DNA of 36,592 nt from Candidatus Omnitrophota bacterium. GTDB taxonomy: Bacteria > Omnitrophota > Omnitrophia > Omnitrophales > Omnitrophaceae. Each line of letters begins with the position of its first letter. Positions within the stretch are counted from its first letter, which is position 1. Shown here in pieces: positions 1-9,165 of this stretch. Where the stretch lies: positions 1 through 36,592 of the forward strand of contig JAKQXH010000029.1 in the NCBI GenBank assembly GCA_029561555.1, given 5' to 3'. The translations under genes and the position numbers were made by a program. The notes below the pieces were generated by a model, which saw nothing but the letters and a program-made list of their open reading frames with translations, was not told the DNA's origin and ran no database searches.

Positions 1-1
1 G

Positions 2-268
2 TCGGGCAAGTGGTTTTTGCTGATCGCGATTTATTTCAATCTGGGCCTTGCGGTTTTCAATCTGATTCCGATTCCTCCTTTGGACGGGGCGAGAGTGCTG
101 ACGGGATTGCTTCCGATCCGGTTTGCCCGGGAGTATGTGAGGTTGGAGCGTTTCGGTTTTTGGATTATACTGGCTTTGGTTTGGTTCGGGGCGGTTTGGC
201 GGGTTGTTATCCCCTTGATTAATTTTTTCTGTATGCTGCTCGGAGTTCCGCAAATCCGTTTGGCTTGA
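2..268 (+). CDS. Site-2 protease / peptidase M50 family membrane protein (C-terminal part, 5' truncated)
   Basis: Frame open from window start: SGKWFLLIAIYFNLGLAVFNLIPIPPLDGARV..., matching the M50B NxIPxPPLDG motif with hydrophobic segments. Confidence 0.8.
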   Translation, partial: SGKWFLLIAIYFNLGLAVFNLIPIPPLDGARVLTGLLPIRFAREYVRLERFGFWIILALVWFGAVWRVVIPLINFFCMLLGVPQIRLA

Positions 269-314
269 CGGCCTTTGAGTGCGGAATATTCGATAAGAAA
301 AGGAGTCTTGGCGC

Positions 315-1379
315 ATGAAGAGACGATTTGAAACGTTGAGATGGAAAAAGAACTATCTGGAGCTACTTGACCAGACAAAACTTCCCGCGAAAGTCATTTA
401 TCTTCGATGCCGTACTGAGGACGATGTCTGGCGGGCGATCCGGACCATGAAGGTGCGCGGTGCTCCTGCGATTGGGGTGGCCGCCGCTTATGGCGCCGCA
501 CTTGGCGCGGAGAGGATCAAGGCCCCGGACCGAAAGCGGTTTTTGCAGCGGTTTAGCCGGTTGATTTGCAAGTTGGCATCGGCACGACCTACGGCGAGGA
601 ATTTATTCAGCGCTTTGGAACAAGTTGAACGGGCCGTTCGGAAAAGTTCGGCTGTTTATGTGGAAGATTTGAAAAAGGTGGTTCGTTGCGAAGCTGAACG
701 GTTTGATCGGAAGGATAGATGCTTGTGCGAAGCGATTGGCCGCTTTGGGGAAAAGCTTTTTAAGAGCGGTGATACGGTTTTAACGCATTGTAACGCGGGC
801 GCGTTGGCGACGGCGGGAATTGGGACGGCCTTAGGGGTACTGTACACAGCGGCAAAGCGCGGAAAAAAGCTCAAAGTTTTTGCCGATGAAACGCGGCCTT
901 TTCTACAAGGCGCCCGCCTCACCGCTTGGGAGCTTCAGGCAAACGGTCTGGATGTGACGTTGATTTGCGATAATATGGCAGGATTTGTGATGCGAAACGG
1001 GTTGATTGATAAAGTGATCGTAGGGGCGGACCGGATTGCCCGGAACGGCGATACGGCCAATAAAATAGGAACCTACATGGTGGCGGAACTTGCGAGGAAG
1101 AACCGGATTCCGTTTTATGTGGCTGCCCCGACCACCACATTTGATTTTTCGTTGAAGGACGGGAGAGGGATAGAAATCGAGATCCGATCCGGAGGCGAAG
1201 TCTACTCGGCTTTTGACGGGGGCATCGCCCCTCGAGGGGTTAAGATTTACAATCCCGCGTTTGATGTTACGCCTCATGAATTGATCAGCGGAATCATTAC
1301 GGAGAAAGGCGTGGTTTTTAATCCCGACGAGAGGAAGCTTAAGCGATTGGGGAAATTTCTTCGAAAGGGCGATGAATAA
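315..1379 (+). CDS. mtnA: S-methyl-5-thioribose-1-phosphate isomerase
   Basis: RTMKVRGAPAIGVAAAYG, THCNAGALATAGIGTALGV, DETRPFLQGARLTAWEL and GADRIARNGDTANKIGTY are MtnA/eIF2B-like signatures. Confidence 0.93.
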   Translation: MKRRFETLRWKKNYLELLDQTKLPAKVIYLRCRTEDDVWRAIRTMKVRGAPAIGVAAAYGAALGAERIKAPDRKRFLQRFSRLICKLASARPTARNLFSALEQVERAVRKSSAVYVEDLKKVVRCEAERFDRKDRCLCEAIGRFGEKLFKSGDTVLTHCNAGALATAGIGTALGVLYTAAKRGKKLKVFADETRPFLQGARLTAWELQANGLDVTLICDNMAGFVMRNGLIDKVIVGADRIARNGDTANKIGTYMVAELARKNRIPFYVAAPTTTFDFSLKDGRGIEIEIRSGGEVYSAFDGGIAPRGVKIYNPAFDVTPHELISGIITEKGVVFNPDERKLKRLGKFLRKGDE

Positions 1380-2322
1380 AAAACTTTTGCTGAAAGATGC
1401 GGGAGAGGAAGGCCTGATCCGGCGGCTGCGGATGTTTTTCCCGCCTTGTCCGCGGATTCCCATGGGGATCGGCGATGACACGGCCGTTCTTCCATATACG
1501 CGCCAGGCGTATTTACTTTTCACGACGGATGCTTCGGTGGACGGAATTGATTTCCGTCTGGCCAAAATCGGGCCGGAGGCAATTGGACGGAAGGTTTTGG
1601 CGCAGAATTTAAGTGACATCGCCGCCATGGGCGGGATCCCTTTGTATGGGGTCATGACGCTCGGCGTTCCGCCGTCTTTTCCGGTTGATTTTGTGGAAGA
1701 GTTTTATGCGGGAGTGAAGAAACTTTCCCGCCGCTTCAATATGAAAATTGTGGGCGGAGATTTTTCCCGTTCAAAAGTTTTTTTCGCTTCTTGTGCGTTG
1801 ATCGGAGCGGTTGAGAAAAAATACGCGGTATTCAGAAAAAATGCCAGAACGGGGGATTTTATCTTTGTCACCGGTACGCTGGGAGGTTCTATTCTGGGAC
1901 GGCATTTTTGCTTTGCCCCTAGGATACGGGAAGCACGCTTCTTGGTCCGGAAATTCAGGCCTCACGCCATGATTGATGTTTCGGACGGTCTGACCCGCGA
2001 TTTGGGACATTTGCTCGACGAAAGCGGGAAGAGCGCCGTTTTATACGCCGACCGGATTCCGGTATCGGAAGCCGCGAAGGTTCTTGCCCGGAAAACGGGA
2101 AAAAAACCTCTTGAACACGCGCTTGGAGACGGGGAAGATTTTGAGCTTTTGTTTACGGTTTCTCCGGGTGATGGAAAGAAACTAATGGCTTTGAAGAAAG
2201 TGGCCGGAACGGCGGTTCACTTTATCGGAAGGGTCCGGAAAGGAAAGGGGCTTTTTATTCAATCGTCCGAGAAATCTCTTGAAAGGAAAAGGATCCCGTG
2301 CAAAGGCTTCAGCCATTTTTGA
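1372..2322 (+). CDS. thiL: Thiamine-monophosphate kinase
   Basis: GIGDDTAVL, TTDASVDGIDF, QNLSDIAAMGG, DVSDGLTRDLGHL, ALGDGEDFELLF; overlaps the mtnA stop. Confidence 0.92.
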   Translation: MNKKLLLKDAGEEGLIRRLRMFFPPCPRIPMGIGDDTAVLPYTRQAYLLFTTDASVDGIDFRLAKIGPEAIGRKVLAQNLSDIAAMGGIPLYGVMTLGVPPSFPVDFVEEFYAGVKKLSRRFNMKIVGGDFSRSKVFFASCALIGAVEKKYAVFRKNARTGDFIFVTGTLGGSILGRHFCFAPRIREARFLVRKFRPHAMIDVSDGLTRDLGHLLDESGKSAVLYADRIPVSEAAKVLARKTGKKPLEHALGDGEDFELLFTVSPGDGKKLMALKKVAGTAVHFIGRVRKGKGLFIQSSEKSLERKRIPCKGFSHF

Positions 2323-2759
2323 TCACCTGTTCCGCCCTGCAGACCGTTGAAGCCGGGAAGGCGCTCGGGAAGAAACTGTCTCCGGGGCAAGTTTTGGCGC
2401 TTGTCGGTACACTCGGAAGCGGAAAGACCACATTTGTGAAAGGTTTGGCCGCCGGATTGGGCATGAAAGACACGGATGAGGTGACCAGTCCGACTTTTGT
2501 TTTGCTTCACCGGTATTCGACGAAATATCCTTTGTTTCATCTGGATCTTTACCGGCTGGAAGGTCTGAACGACGTTGAAGAAATCGGATGGGACGATTTG
2601 CTCGCTTCCGGCGGTATCGTCGCGGTGGAATGGGCAAAGAAAATAGACGGCTATCTTCCCAAGGAATACTTGGAAATCCGTTTCCGATTCAAGAGCGAAA
2701 ACGAACGGGAAATTTCCTTTCATCCGCACGGTGCGACCTACCGCAATTTAGTGAAGTAA
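2298..2759 (+). CDS. tsaE: tRNA threonylcarbamoyladenosine biosynthesis ATPase TsaE
   Basis: GTLGSGKTTFVKGLAAGLG Walker A, SPTFVLLHRY, HLDLYRLEG, VEWAKKI. Confidence 0.93.
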   Translation: MQRLQPFLITCSALQTVEAGKALGKKLSPGQVLALVGTLGSGKTTFVKGLAAGLGMKDTDEVTSPTFVLLHRYSTKYPLFHLDLYRLEGLNDVEEIGWDDLLASGGIVAVEWAKKIDGYLPKEYLEIRFRFKSENEREISFHPHGATYRNLVK

Positions 2760-2811
2760 CCCGGTTTTCCCCGTTTCTAATTTCTTGAAGTTTTGAATCA
2801 GAAGTCTTAAG

Positions 2812-3567
2812 ATGAGCGCTGCAGATATGAAACTCCGGACGAAAACAGAAGAAACTCATGGCCTGAATGTTCTGGCGTTTGACACCAGCAGCCCGGTATT
2901 GACGGTTTCCTGCGTCCGGTGTGACGGAATCCGTTCCGAAGCGAATTTGACGGGGCCTTATCAGCATTCCGAGAATTTGTTTTCGCTGATCGATCATTGC
3001 CTGAAATGCCTTAAACTGGATTTACGCGAGATCGATGCATTCGGGATCGGCATGGGCCCCGGCTCTTTTACGGGACTGAGAATCGGCTTTTCCTGTCTGA
3101 AGGGCTTTGCGCTTGCGTGTGGCAGGCCTCTGTACGGGATTTCCAGCCTGGATTTGATTGCCGAGGGAGTCCCCGCGGGCATCGGACGGCTTGCGGTGAT
3201 CGTGAACGCTCGCCGCGAGAGAATTTACTGCGCGTTTTTCCGGTCCCGGGACGGCGTTTTTGAACGAGAATCCCCTGAGGACGAAGTTTTGAGTATTCAT
3301 GATTTAAAAGAAAAAACGAGAGGCGAGATTGCTTTTACGGGAGACGCGCTTCTTGAATACGGAGATGCGCTTCGTTCAGGAAATCCTGCCGCGCGGTTTC
3401 TTGAGGGGAAATTCTGGTATCCGCGCATTGAGCCTTTAGTTCGGATGATTCAGAGCCGATCTAAGAGGATGAAGCCATTGGATCTTGAAAGTCTGAAACC
3501 GCAATATTTGCGCCTTTCCGAGGCGGAGGAGAAGCTGCGTGCAAAACGAGTTCTCACAAACGCTTAA
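2812..3567 (+). CDS. tsaB: tRNA threonylcarbamoyladenosine biosynthesis protein TsaB
   Basis: LAFDTSSPVLTVS, GIGMGPGSFTGLRIGFSCLKGFALA (TsaB signature); start may be internal. Confidence 0.9.
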   Translation: MSAADMKLRTKTEETHGLNVLAFDTSSPVLTVSCVRCDGIRSEANLTGPYQHSENLFSLIDHCLKCLKLDLREIDAFGIGMGPGSFTGLRIGFSCLKGFALACGRPLYGISSLDLIAEGVPAGIGRLAVIVNARRERIYCAFFRSRDGVFERESPEDEVLSIHDLKEKTRGEIAFTGDALLEYGDALRSGNPAARFLEGKFWYPRIEPLVRMIQSRSKRMKPLDLESLKPQYLRLSEAEEKLRAKRVLTNA

Positions 3568-4681
3568 AGGGGGCAAGCTGACCCATCCCCTTCAATGGAT
3601 CGAAATCCATTTGGGAAATCTTAAGGATAATCTGAGAATGCTGAGGGCCTTCCTGGGGGATGACGCGTCGATTATGGCGGTGGTAAAGGCCAATGCATAC
3701 GGGCACGGACTGATTCCGGTTTCCCGCGCCCTTACGGAATTGGTCGATTGGTTTGGCGTCGCGAGCTTGGAGGAAGCGATCGCTCTCCGGAAAGACGGGA
3801 TTTCTCATCCGATTCTTCTGTTCGGGCATACTCCCGTGGATCATGTCAAGAAAGCCTTGGAATGGGATCTGACTCTCAGTGTTTCGGATATGGAATACGG
3901 GACGTGGATTGACGAAGAGGCTTCCCGGCACGGGCTGAAGGCAAAAGTACACGTGAAAGTGGATACGGGCATGGGCCGGTTCGGTTTTGTGGGTGAGGAC
4001 GCCGAAGGGAAAATTCTCCAGCTTGCGAAATTCTCCAATCTTGAGGTTGAGGGTCTCTACACGCATTTTCCGCAATCGGAAATCAAAGAGGACCTTTTTA
4101 CCCGTGAACAGATAGAAAACCTTTCGCAGTTGCGGGAAAGGTTGCGGCGACAGGGGCTTCAATTTAAATGGGTTCACGCGTCAAACAGCGCGGCAATCGT
4201 TAATTATCCCCAGTCGCATTTTAATTTGGTCCGGCCGGGACTGATGTTATACGGAATTTACCCGGATCCATTGCTGCATAAGGAGATTTCCCTGAAACCG
4301 GTTTTGTCGCTGAAGGCCAAATGGGCTTGCATTAAAAACATTAAACGCGGAGAGTCCGTGGGCTATGGACGGGCGTATATCGCGCCGCGGGACACGATGA
4401 TCGGAATTTTGCCGGTCGGATACAGTTACGGTTATTTGTGGCGGCTGACCAATAAAGGGAAGATCCTTTTCGGCGACAAAATGTATCCGATTGTCGGCAG
4501 GGTTTCCATGGATTATATTGCCGTTGATTTAGGGCTTGAAAGCGGTGCGGCGGTCGGCGAAACGGCGGTTCTAATCGGTGCCGGGCTTCGGGCGGAGGAT
4601 TTGGCAAAAGACGCCGGGTCTATCCCCTATGAAATTGTCACTCGTCTTTCCCCCACGATCGAACGCTTTTACATCAATTGA
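3539..4681 (+). CDS. alr: Alanine racemase
   Basis: AVVKANAYGHG PLP-lysine motif, VHVKVDTGMGRFG, GRVSMDYIAVDL, LSPTIERFYIN; GTG start overlapping tsaB. Confidence 0.93.
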   Translation: MQNEFSQTLKGGKLTHPLQWIEIHLGNLKDNLRMLRAFLGDDASIMAVVKANAYGHGLIPVSRALTELVDWFGVASLEEAIALRKDGISHPILLFGHTPVDHVKKALEWDLTLSVSDMEYGTWIDEEASRHGLKAKVHVKVDTGMGRFGFVGEDAEGKILQLAKFSNLEVEGLYTHFPQSEIKEDLFTREQIENLSQLRERLRRQGLQFKWVHASNSAAIVNYPQSHFNLVRPGLMLYGIYPDPLLHKEISLKPVLSLKAKWACIKNIKRGESVGYGRAYIAPRDTMIGILPVGYSYGYLWRLTNKGKILFGDKMYPIVGRVSMDYIAVDLGLESGAAVGETAVLIGAGLRAEDLAKDAGSIPYEIVTRLSPTIERFYIN

Positions 4682-4703
4682 TATTCCTTTTTTTGAGGCA
4701 TGT

Positions 4704-5264
4704 GTGCGATACCGAATCCATCAATTTCGAACGCTGACTTCCACCAATGATTTTGCGCTGAAGTTGGGAGCGGCGGGCGCGGAAGAGGGGCTGATTATCC
4801 GTACGGATTTTCAATCCAGGGGGCGAGGGCGGTATTCCCGGGAATGGATTTCGGAGGAAAGGAAAAATCTTCTTTTTACTTTACTGATTCGACCGAGAAT
4901 CCGCGCCAATCAAGCGGCCTTATTGACTCATGTAGCCGCCGTTTCCGTGAGAGAGGGAATTGAACGGATTTATCCTGAAATAAAGTGCGCGTTAAAAAAG
5001 CCGAATGATGTCTTGATTCGGGGAAAAAAGGTCTGCGGAATATTAGTCGAAAGCCGCACGATGTCCGATTGGATTGATTTTGCGGCTATCGGAATAGGGA
5101 TTAATACGGATTACTATCCGCTATCTTTGGCGGAATATGCAACGTCGATTTCAAAAGAAATAAATCGAAAAACGGAGAAAGAAGCCGTTTTCGATGCTAT
5201 AATCAAGGAAATTAGCCTGAAATACGATGAAATGTTCTCGAAATTCACTTACGGTTCAGAATAA
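4704..5264 (+). CDS. birA: Biotin--[acetyl-CoA-carboxylase] ligase, catalytic domain only (no HTH)
   Basis: STNDFAL, TDFQSRGRGRYSREW, KKPNDVLIRGKKVCGILVES, IGIGINTD; likely GTG start at 4704 (ORF track extends upstream into alr). Confidence 0.85.
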   Translation: MRYRIHQFRTLTSTNDFALKLGAAGAEEGLIIRTDFQSRGRGRYSREWISEERKNLLFTLLIRPRIRANQAALLTHVAAVSVREGIERIYPEIKCALKKPNDVLIRGKKVCGILVESRTMSDWIDFAAIGIGINTDYYPLSLAEYATSISKEINRKTEKEAVFDAIIKEISLKYDEMFSKFTYGSE

Positions 5265-5313
5265 TGAATGCTTCAGAATTATTAATCCGTTCAATTTTAT
5301 AAGGTTTTAATTT

Positions 5314-6081
5314 ATGCGTAACCTAATATGGTTAATAGAGATAGGTAATTCAAGCATCTCGGTTGCCCGTAAATCGGGGAGGGATGCTGTTTTAATGAAA
5401 GTTTTTAGAAGTAACGATATCCCACTTTTGGCCAGTTTTATAATGAAAAGTGGTTCGAAATCATCAAATAAAGTAATTATAAGTTCAGTTTCTCCCAAAA
5501 CATCTAATTTTTTAATTAATCGACTGAATTCTTTTAAAAACTGTTCCTGCCTTGAAATCGGGAAGGATATCAGGTTTCGAATAGAATCTAAGTATTTTAA
5601 ATATAACAAGTTGGGTTTAGATCGGAAAATTAATGCGTTTGGGGCCTTGAAAATTTTAAAACCGCCTTTTTTGATATTTGATTTTGGAACAGCCACTACT
5701 ATTGACTATATATCGCCAAAGGGTGTTTTTGAAGGGGGGCTAATTTGTCCGGGAATCGATACTTCGCTGGAATGTATGAGCCGTTCGACTGCTTTATTGC
5801 CGCGTCCCGGTTTGAAACGTATTCGCTGTTTGGCTGGGCGCAGTACGGCAGAGGGAATGTTGGCCGGTGTTCTGCAGGGGTATGGAGCGATGGTGGACGG
5901 CTTGACGGATCGGTTCCGGCGGGAGTTTGGCGTGCCGCATATTAAAACTGTAGCTACGGGCGGACTAGTCGATATAATAAGCGGGTATTGCCGGAAATTT
6001 TATCATCAGGACCGTTTGCTCACATTGCGGTCGATGGCTTGGATTTACGAAGAATGGTTGAATGCCGGGAACGGCAAGTAG
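5314..6081 (+). CDS. coaX: Type III pantothenate kinase
   Basis: IEIGNSSISV (variant DxGNT), LGLDRKINAFGA (GxDR), IFDFGTATTIDYIS, GGLICPGI. Confidence 0.85.
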   Translation: MRNLIWLIEIGNSSISVARKSGRDAVLMKVFRSNDIPLLASFIMKSGSKSSNKVIISSVSPKTSNFLINRLNSFKNCSCLEIGKDIRFRIESKYFKYNKLGLDRKINAFGALKILKPPFLIFDFGTATTIDYISPKGVFEGGLICPGIDTSLECMSRSTALLPRPGLKRIRCLAGRSTAEGMLAGVLQGYGAMVDGLTDRFRREFGVPHIKTVATGGLVDIISGYCRKFYHQDRLLTLRSMAWIYEEWLNAGNGK

Positions 6082-6123
6082 AATCGTTCTTTATGTTCAC
6101 CGCCTAAATCGGGAGCTTAAGAT

Positions 6124-6609
6124 ATGTCAATTGATGCCAATGTTGAAAACGCAACCAAATCCGGTCAACGCAGGAAAATTGTCGGGCTTTTAGTCAATAA
6201 AGCGCTGATCAAGCGTTATGTGTTTTTGGTGGTCGTGATCATGATGATTGCCTCGATTCTGATCGGGTTTATCATCAACCAAACGATCAAGCAAACTCTT
6301 GAGAATGAATCCCGGCGGGCTCAGAAAGTCGGCGTCTATGACGTTCTGATGAAGGTTAATAATGAACTCCTCGTAAGGGTTTTCTTCGTTCTTTTCCTGA
6401 GCGTGATCGTGACGGGAGTTGCCGGGATCATGTTTTTGCACCGAATCGCGGGGCCGATTTACCGGATCCGAAGTGTATTGAAAGCGATGGCGGACGGCAA
6501 AATCCCGAGAACGGATGTCAAGTTGAGGGAAGGGGATTTCTTCATGGAAGTGGCCGACGAGCTCAATCGCCTGATTCATAAGCTTCGCGCTAAGGAGCAG
6601 GGCGGCTAA
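6124..6609 (+). CDS. Small membrane protein with two TM segments and a C-terminal HAMP domain
   Basis: Two hydrophobic segments (FLVVVIMMIASILIGFI; FFVLFLSVIVTGVAGIMFL) followed by HRIAGPIYRIRSVLKAMADGKIP, HAMP-like; no effector domain before stop. Confidence 0.7.
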   Translation: MSIDANVENATKSGQRRKIVGLLVNKALIKRYVFLVVVIMMIASILIGFIINQTIKQTLENESRRAQKVGVYDVLMKVNNELLVRVFFVLFLSVIVTGVAGIMFLHRIAGPIYRIRSVLKAMADGKIPRTDVKLREGDFFMEVADELNRLIHKLRAKEQGG

Positions 6610-6769
6610 CCTTCGTTTGAAGAAATTCACCGCTTTTTTGATTCCTCACCCTATTTTTTGAAGGTTTGCTATCCTTCCGTTTGAAGTGAAAGCTCCGAAA
6701 GTTTATGCCTACTTGAGCGGTTTTGATCGACTGTCTGATTCCACTTAAAAGTTAATCTGTTAGAACGTA

Positions 6770-6785
6770 CGCTTTTAAAAAAGCG
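6770..6785. promoter_or_regulatory. Inverted repeat CGCTTTT-AA-AAAAGCG directly upstream of the putative -35 of the Rrf2 gene
   Basis: Exact 7-bp arms read in sequence. Confidence 0.45.
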
Positions 6786-6786
6786 C

Positions 6787-6815
6787 TTTACAATTGTGAT
6801 TTTATCATGTACACT
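6787..6815 (+). promoter_or_regulatory. Sigma70-type promoter for Rrf2/cys cluster (TTTACA-N17-TACACT)
   Basis: -35 TTTACA 6787-6792, 17-nt spacer, -10 TACACT 6810-6815; start codon at 6841. Confidence 0.6.
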
Positions 6816-6840
6816 ACTTAGCAGGTATGGAAACTATACA

Positions 6841-7287
6841 ATGAAAATTTCATATAAAGCCGAATATGTTTTGAAAATAATGCTGGATTTAACGGAAAAT
6901 TATCCGGAGTCACTGGCTCATGTCGACGAAATAGCCAAGCGACAGCAAATCCCCAGAAAGTACTTGGAGCAAATCCTGCTTTTTCTTAAGAAAGGCGGGT
7001 TTCTGGAGAGTAAAAAAGGTCCGTTGGGCGGATATGCGCTTTCCCGGCCTCCCAAGGAGATTACCTTAGGGGAGGTTATCCGTTTTGTCGAAGGTCCTTT
7101 TCTCTCTTTTTCGTCGGCGAATTTTGCGACGGGCCGGCAGGCTTCTTTAATTAGAGGTGTGTTTACCGAAATCTGGCAGGAGATGAATGAAGCGATGTCG
7201 CAGGTTCTCGACCGCTATAGTTTCGAAGATTTGAAACAACATGTGTCCCGTCTCTGCGAAAAGCAGACTCTCACCTACCATATCTGA
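6841..7287 (+). CDS. Rrf2 family transcriptional regulator (CymR-like, no Fe-S cysteine triad)
   Basis: MKISYKAEYVLKIMLDL..VDEIAKRQQIPRKYLEQILLFLKKGGFLESKKGPLGGYALSRPPKEITLGEVIRFVEG; winged-helix Rrf2 signature. Confidence 0.9.
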   Translation: MKISYKAEYVLKIMLDLTENYPESLAHVDEIAKRQQIPRKYLEQILLFLKKGGFLESKKGPLGGYALSRPPKEITLGEVIRFVEGPFLSFSSANFATGRQASLIRGVFTEIWQEMNEAMSQVLDRYSFEDLKQHVSRLCEKQTLTYHI

Positions 7288-7317
7288 TTCATTGAATTCT
7301 TTCGGGGGCGTTTAGAA

Positions 7318-7539
7318 ATGACGGAAAAACATTGGAGAAGTATCGCGAAAGCGGTTTCTTATCGCATTACGGGAACGATTACGACTATCGCGATTTCCTG
7401 GGTGATCACACGGACCTTTGCATTTGCGATTTCAATCGGGTTTGCGGACGTGGTCATTAAAGTTTTCGTTTACTACTTGCATGAGCGGGCCTGGAATAAT
7501 ATTCATGCGGGCCGGCATGCTCAGGATTATCAGATTTGA
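7318..7539 (+). CDS. DUF2061 family membrane protein
   Basis: KHWRSIAKAVSYRITGTITTIAISWVITRTFAFAISIGFADVVIKVFVYYLHERAWNNI, typical DUF2061. Confidence 0.85.
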   Translation: MTEKHWRSIAKAVSYRITGTITTIAISWVITRTFAFAISIGFADVVIKVFVYYLHERAWNNIHAGRHAQDYQI

Positions 7540-7547
7540 GGTGTGAA

Positions 7548-8282
7548 ATGTCAGAAACGGAATTGCCGAGCGGGGAATTGAACCGGGCTGAACCGACCCG
7601 GATTTTGTCATGGGCGTTGGAACGATTCGGAAGGGACGGAATTTTACTCGCTTCGAGTCTGGGGGCGGAAGATCAGGTTTTGACGGATATGTTGCTGAAG
7701 ATTGAGCCCAAGGCTGTGATTTTCACGCTGGATACGGGGCGCTTGCCGCAGGAAACGTATGACTGCATGTGGGAAACCATGAAAAAGTACGGGTTCCGGT
7801 ATGAAATTTATGCGCCGGACACAAAAGCGGTGGAAAATATGGTTTCCGAAAAGGGACCCAACCTTTTTTATGAGAACGTGGAGAATCGGGAATTTTGCTG
7901 CAGGGTCCGAAAAGTAGAGCCGCTCGAACGGGCTCTGAAGGGAAAGCAGGCATGGATTTGCGGCCTTCGCCGTGAGCAGGCCGTAACGCGTGCGGAACTG
8001 AATGTCATTGGGTGGGATGAAGCCAACGGCCTGTATAAAATTAATCCGCTGATCTATTGGACGGAAAAACAGGTATGGGACTATCTTCGCCAAAACAATG
8101 TGCCTTACAATCGGTTGCATGATCACGGTTATCCGAGCGTTGGTTGTGCGCCATGCACGCGGGCGATCAAGCCGGGTGAGGATGCCCGTGCGGGGAGATG
8201 GTGGTGGGAATCGCCGGAGAAGAAAGAATGCGGCCTTCATATTGAAATTAAGGAGAAAAGGATTAAAAGAAAGGGAAACTGA
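7548..8282 (+). CDS. cysH: Assimilatory adenylylsulfate (APS) reductase, [4Fe-4S] type
   Basis: PAPS/APS reductase fold; CC..RKxxPL ([11 protein letters not shown]), CAPCTRAI and KECGLH, the cysteine set typical of the APS-reducing subgroup. Confidence 0.9.
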   Translation: MSETELPSGELNRAEPTRILSWALERFGRDGILLASSLGAEDQVLTDMLLKIEPKAVIFTLDTGRLPQETYDCMWETMKKYGFRYEIYAPDTKAVENMVSEKGPNLFYENVENREFCCRVRKVEPLERALKGKQAWICGLRREQAVTRAELNVIGWDEANGLYKINPLIYWTEKQVWDYLRQNNVPYNRLHDHGYPSVGCAPCTRAIKPGEDARAGRWWWESPEKKECGLHIEIKEKRIKRKGN

Positions 8283-9163
8283 TGGACTCGCTGGGAAAGC
8301 TTGAGGCTCAGAGTATTCATATTTTGCGGGAAGCCTACAAGGAATTCAAGGACCTGGTCATGCTTTGGTCGATTGGAAAGGACAGCACGGTTCTTTTATG
8401 GCTTGCCCGGAAGGCTTTCTTCGGGCATGCCCCGATTCCCCTATTGCATATCGATACTCATTTTAAAATTCCCGAAATGATCGAATACCGGGACCGGCTT
8501 GCGAAAGAATGGAAGCTGAATCTGATGTACGGGGAAAACCGCGCAGCCCTTGACGCGAAACAGACTTTTCCCGACGGGAACGCCGATCGCATCACTTGCT
8601 GCCGCTATTTGAAAAGCGAAGCGTTGCGGCACACCCTTTCGGGCGAATGGCCTCGCTATGTTTTTAATCATGTCGAAGGGAAATATATCCCCGATCCGGA
8701 TCCGAAACCGTTTACCGGCGTGATTGTCGGAGTCCGGGCGGACGAAGAAGGAAGCCGTTCAAAGGAACGATATTTCTCACCGCGCGATAAAACCAGCGAG
8801 TGGGATATCGGCGATCAGCCTCCGGAATTATGGAACCAGTACAAAACGGATTTTGCGCCGGGGACGCATGTGCGCATTCATCCATTGCTGGATTGGACGG
8901 AGCTCAACATTTGGGAGTACATTGGCCGGGAGAATATCCCGGTGACTCCGCTTTATTTTGACCGCGGAGACGGCAAGCGGTATCGTTCTCTCGGGTGCTG
9001 GCCCTGCACAGGATCGGTGGAGTCGCGTGCGCGGAGCGTAAAGGATATTATCGAGGAGTTGAGGACCGGCAAATTTTCCGATATTGCGGAACGATCGGGG
9101 CGCGAACAGGACAAGGAAGACGGCGGCGGGCTGGAAACTCTGAGAAGAGAGGGGTACATGTGA
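8282..9163 (+). CDS. cysD: Sulfate adenylyltransferase subunit 2
   Basis: [63 protein letters not shown]. Confidence 0.95.
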   Translation: MDSLGKLEAQSIHILREAYKEFKDLVMLWSIGKDSTVLLWLARKAFFGHAPIPLLHIDTHFKIPEMIEYRDRLAKEWKLNLMYGENRAALDAKQTFPDGNADRITCCRYLKSEALRHTLSGEWPRYVFNHVEGKYIPDPDPKPFTGVIVGVRADEEGSRSKERYFSPRDKTSEWDIGDQPPELWNQYKTDFAPGTHVRIHPLLDWTELNIWEYIGRENIPVTPLYFDRGDGKRYRSLGCWPCTGSVESRARSVKDIIEELRTGKFSDIAERSGREQDKEDGGGLETLRREGYM

Positions 9164-9165
9164 GC

